A stretch of DNA of 7,269 bases, taken from assembly GCF_040392825.1 (NCBI RefSeq), contig NZ_JBEBVH010000206.1, positions 1 to 7,269 of the forward strand. Direction: 5' to 3'. Both the position numbers and the translations under genes were made by a program. Of the stretch, positions 6,150 to 7,269 are shown piece by piece (position 1 is the first letter of the stretch; every line of letters begins with the position of its first letter). Under the pieces are notes generated by a model that was not told the origin of the DNA, ran no database searches, and worked only from the letters and a program-made list of their open reading frames with translations. Source of the stretch: Pseudopedobacter sp040392825 (GTDB lineage: Bacteria > Bacteroidota > Bacteroidia > Sphingobacteriales > Sphingobacteriaceae).

Positions 6150-7220
6150 ATGCTTAAAATAGGAATATTAGGATTAGGAGAGGGCAGAAGTACCATTTCC
6201 GCTGTCTTAAATAGCAAAAAGGTTCAATTGAAAACCATGTGCGATTTAAGTGAAGAAACTTGTAAACAGAGAGCTAAAGAATTTGATTTTCATTCTTATA
6301 CTACAAGTTATGAAGAAATGTTAAATGATAAGGAAATTGATATCATAGCGATTTATACACCAGATCATTTACATGCTCAGCATATTAAGCAAGCTTTGCT
6401 TCATGATAAGCATGTTGTCTGCACCAAACCTTTTATAGATAACCTGAAAGATGCGAATGAATTATTAGAGTTGGCTAAAAAGACCGGAAAGAAGGTTTTT
6501 GTTGGGCAAAGTTCACGATTCTTCGAGCCGGCAAAAAGACAGCGTAAAGATTTTGAAGAAGGCATACTTGGAGATTTAATCACCATAGAGGCCCATTACC
6601 ATGCGGATCACCGTTGGTTTTTAGAAAAGCCATGGGCTTTAGATGTGTCTTTTAAATGGTTATATGGAGGACTTAGCCATCCGGTAGATTTTATCCGTTG
6701 GTATTTACCAAATATCGAAGAGGTAATGGGTTACGGAATGTTAAGCTCAAACGGAAAAGCTGGCGGCTTAAAGAACGAAGACACTATGCACTTTATTTTC
6801 AAAGCTACAGACGGAAGAATTGCTCGTGTAAGCGGCGTTTATACCAGCCCGACACAGCCAACTTATCGTGATAGCGGAATGAGCACTATTTTAAGGTGTA
6901 CAGAAGGCGCAAGTCAGGCAGATTACCATGAATTGCGTTATGCCGTTACAGATAAAACTGGTGAAGACAAAATTATTACCTGGGGAGATGCTACTTTGAA
7001 ATATTATTACCGTTTCGAAGGCCAAAGCCATCACGCAGGAGAATATCAGAACTATATCGAATATTTTGCGGATAGTATAGAACAAGGTTTTACTGCTTAT
7101 CCTGATATGAAAGAAGGTATAGGAACTTTTGCGTTATTGCAAGCTATGGACCGATCGCTAAAAACAGGAATGCCTGTAAAAGTGAAGAGTTTGTTAGAAG
7201 AAAGTCAAATAGAAGTTTAA
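6150..7220 (+). CDS. Gfo/Idh/MocA-family NAD(P)-dependent oxidoreductase
   Basis: A 356-residue cytoplasmic enzyme, with no signal peptide, that probably oxidises or reduces a sugar or sugar derivative. The N-terminal Rossmann fold (about 1-120) has KIGILGLGEGR (3-13) as the dinucleotide-binding loop, an acidic residue after strand two (D32), and the family segments YTPDHLHA (69-76) and HVVCTKPF (88-95). K93 is the expected catalytic lysine of the EKP motif, but here the Glu is Thr92. The C-terminal alpha/beta domain carries GGLSHPVDF (173-181): H177 and D180 match the family HxxD, while the Asp usual four residues before the His is Gly173. Length is typical. The ATG at 6150 is preferred because KIGILG begins right after it and the leader is A-rich; a GTG at 6120 would add ten residues without homology. 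The gene lies 222 nt after the mutarotase gene. The substrate is unknown; a role in deoxy-sugar or sugar-acid catabolism is inferred from the neighbours. Confidence 0.92.
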   Translation: MLKIGILGLGEGRSTISAVLNSKKVQLKTMCDLSEETCKQRAKEFDFHSYTTSYEEMLNDKEIDIIAIYTPDHLHAQHIKQALLHDKHVVCTKPFIDNLKDANELLELAKKTGKKVFVGQSSRFFEPAKRQRKDFEEGILGDLITIEAHYHADHRWFLEKPWALDVSFKWLYGGLSHPVDFIRWYLPNIEEVMGYGMLSSNGKAGGLKNEDTMHFIFKATDGRIARVSGVYTSPTQPTYRDSGMSTILRCTEGASQADYHELRYAVTDKTGEDKIITWGDATLKYYYRFEGQSHHAGEYQNYIEYFADSIEQGFTAYPDMKEGIGTFALLQAMDRSLKTGMPVKVKSLLEESQIEV

Positions 7221-7261
7221 AAAAGTAAAAAGTAAAAAGTAAAAAGTAAAAAGTAAAAAGT
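7219..7261 (+). repeat. Heptanucleotide tandem repeat AAAAAGT, six units, overlapping the oxidoreductase stop codon
   Basis: Six consecutive perfect AAAAAGT units run from 7220 to 7261, starting on the last base of the TAA stop at 7218-7220. After them come GTTTTTAG and the window edge. The unit G recurs exactly every seven bases (7225, 7232, 7239, 7246, 7253, 7260). A perfect array of this length is prone to slippage, so copy number may vary between strains. Any terminator would lie beyond the window. Confidence 0.9.
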
Positions 7262-7269
7262 GTTTTTAG

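Noticed and set aside
2671..7261. CRISPR array or attachment sites among the intergenic repeats
   Set aside because: The repeats are heptamers or unrelated palindromes without regular unique spacers. There are no cas genes, integrase or tRNA in the window.

Overview
The window looks like a chromosomal stretch from a Bacteroidota, most likely a Sphingobacteriaceae (Pedobacter-like) species. The evidence is AT-rich DNA, A-rich rather than Shine-Dalgarno-rich leaders before the start codons, a TAnnTTTG-type promoter element, a Bacteroidota-type GH2 enzyme with DUF4982 and Ig-like tail domains, and intergenic repeats of a kind common in such genomes. The genus is an inference from style, not from a marker gene.

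Layout: four genes, all on the + strand. (1) 260-2671 is a secreted GH2 glycoside hydrolase of the beta-galactosidase type. (2) 2908-4830 is a secreted right-handed beta-helix protein resembling GH141 (alpha-L-fucosidase/xylanase-type enzymes). (3) 5235-5927 is a predicted lipoprotein whose C-terminal half is an L-rhamnose/L-fucose mutarotase (RhaM-type) domain. (4) 6150-7220 is a cytoplasmic Gfo/Idh/MocA-family NAD(P)-dependent oxidoreductase. No SusC/SusD pair, regulator, transporter, RNA gene, CRISPR or transposase is visible.

How they may work together: two exported glycosidases, an extracytoplasmic 6-deoxyhexose mutarotase and a sugar-type dehydrogenase fit a piece of a polysaccharide-utilisation region for a glycan carrying galactose-like and 6-deoxy sugars (L-fucose or L-rhamnose). 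The substrate is inferred from the protein families only.

The intergenic gaps (236, 404 and 222 nt) are dense in non-coding repeats. They hold three palindromic elements with a G(G/A)TGAGG tail, one 78-bp imperfect inverted repeat ending in TGTCA/TGACA, two copies of a GTCCGAGGAC motif, and heptanucleotide tandem repeats that begin at or soon after three of the four stop codons. The repeat-filled gap before the mutarotase is open in the same frame as the gene, so an automatic caller could extend the gene about 400 nt too far upstream. I see no clear evidence of a wholly new system. The most unusual items are the lipoprotein mutarotase with an extra N-terminal domain and the repeat architecture between the genes.
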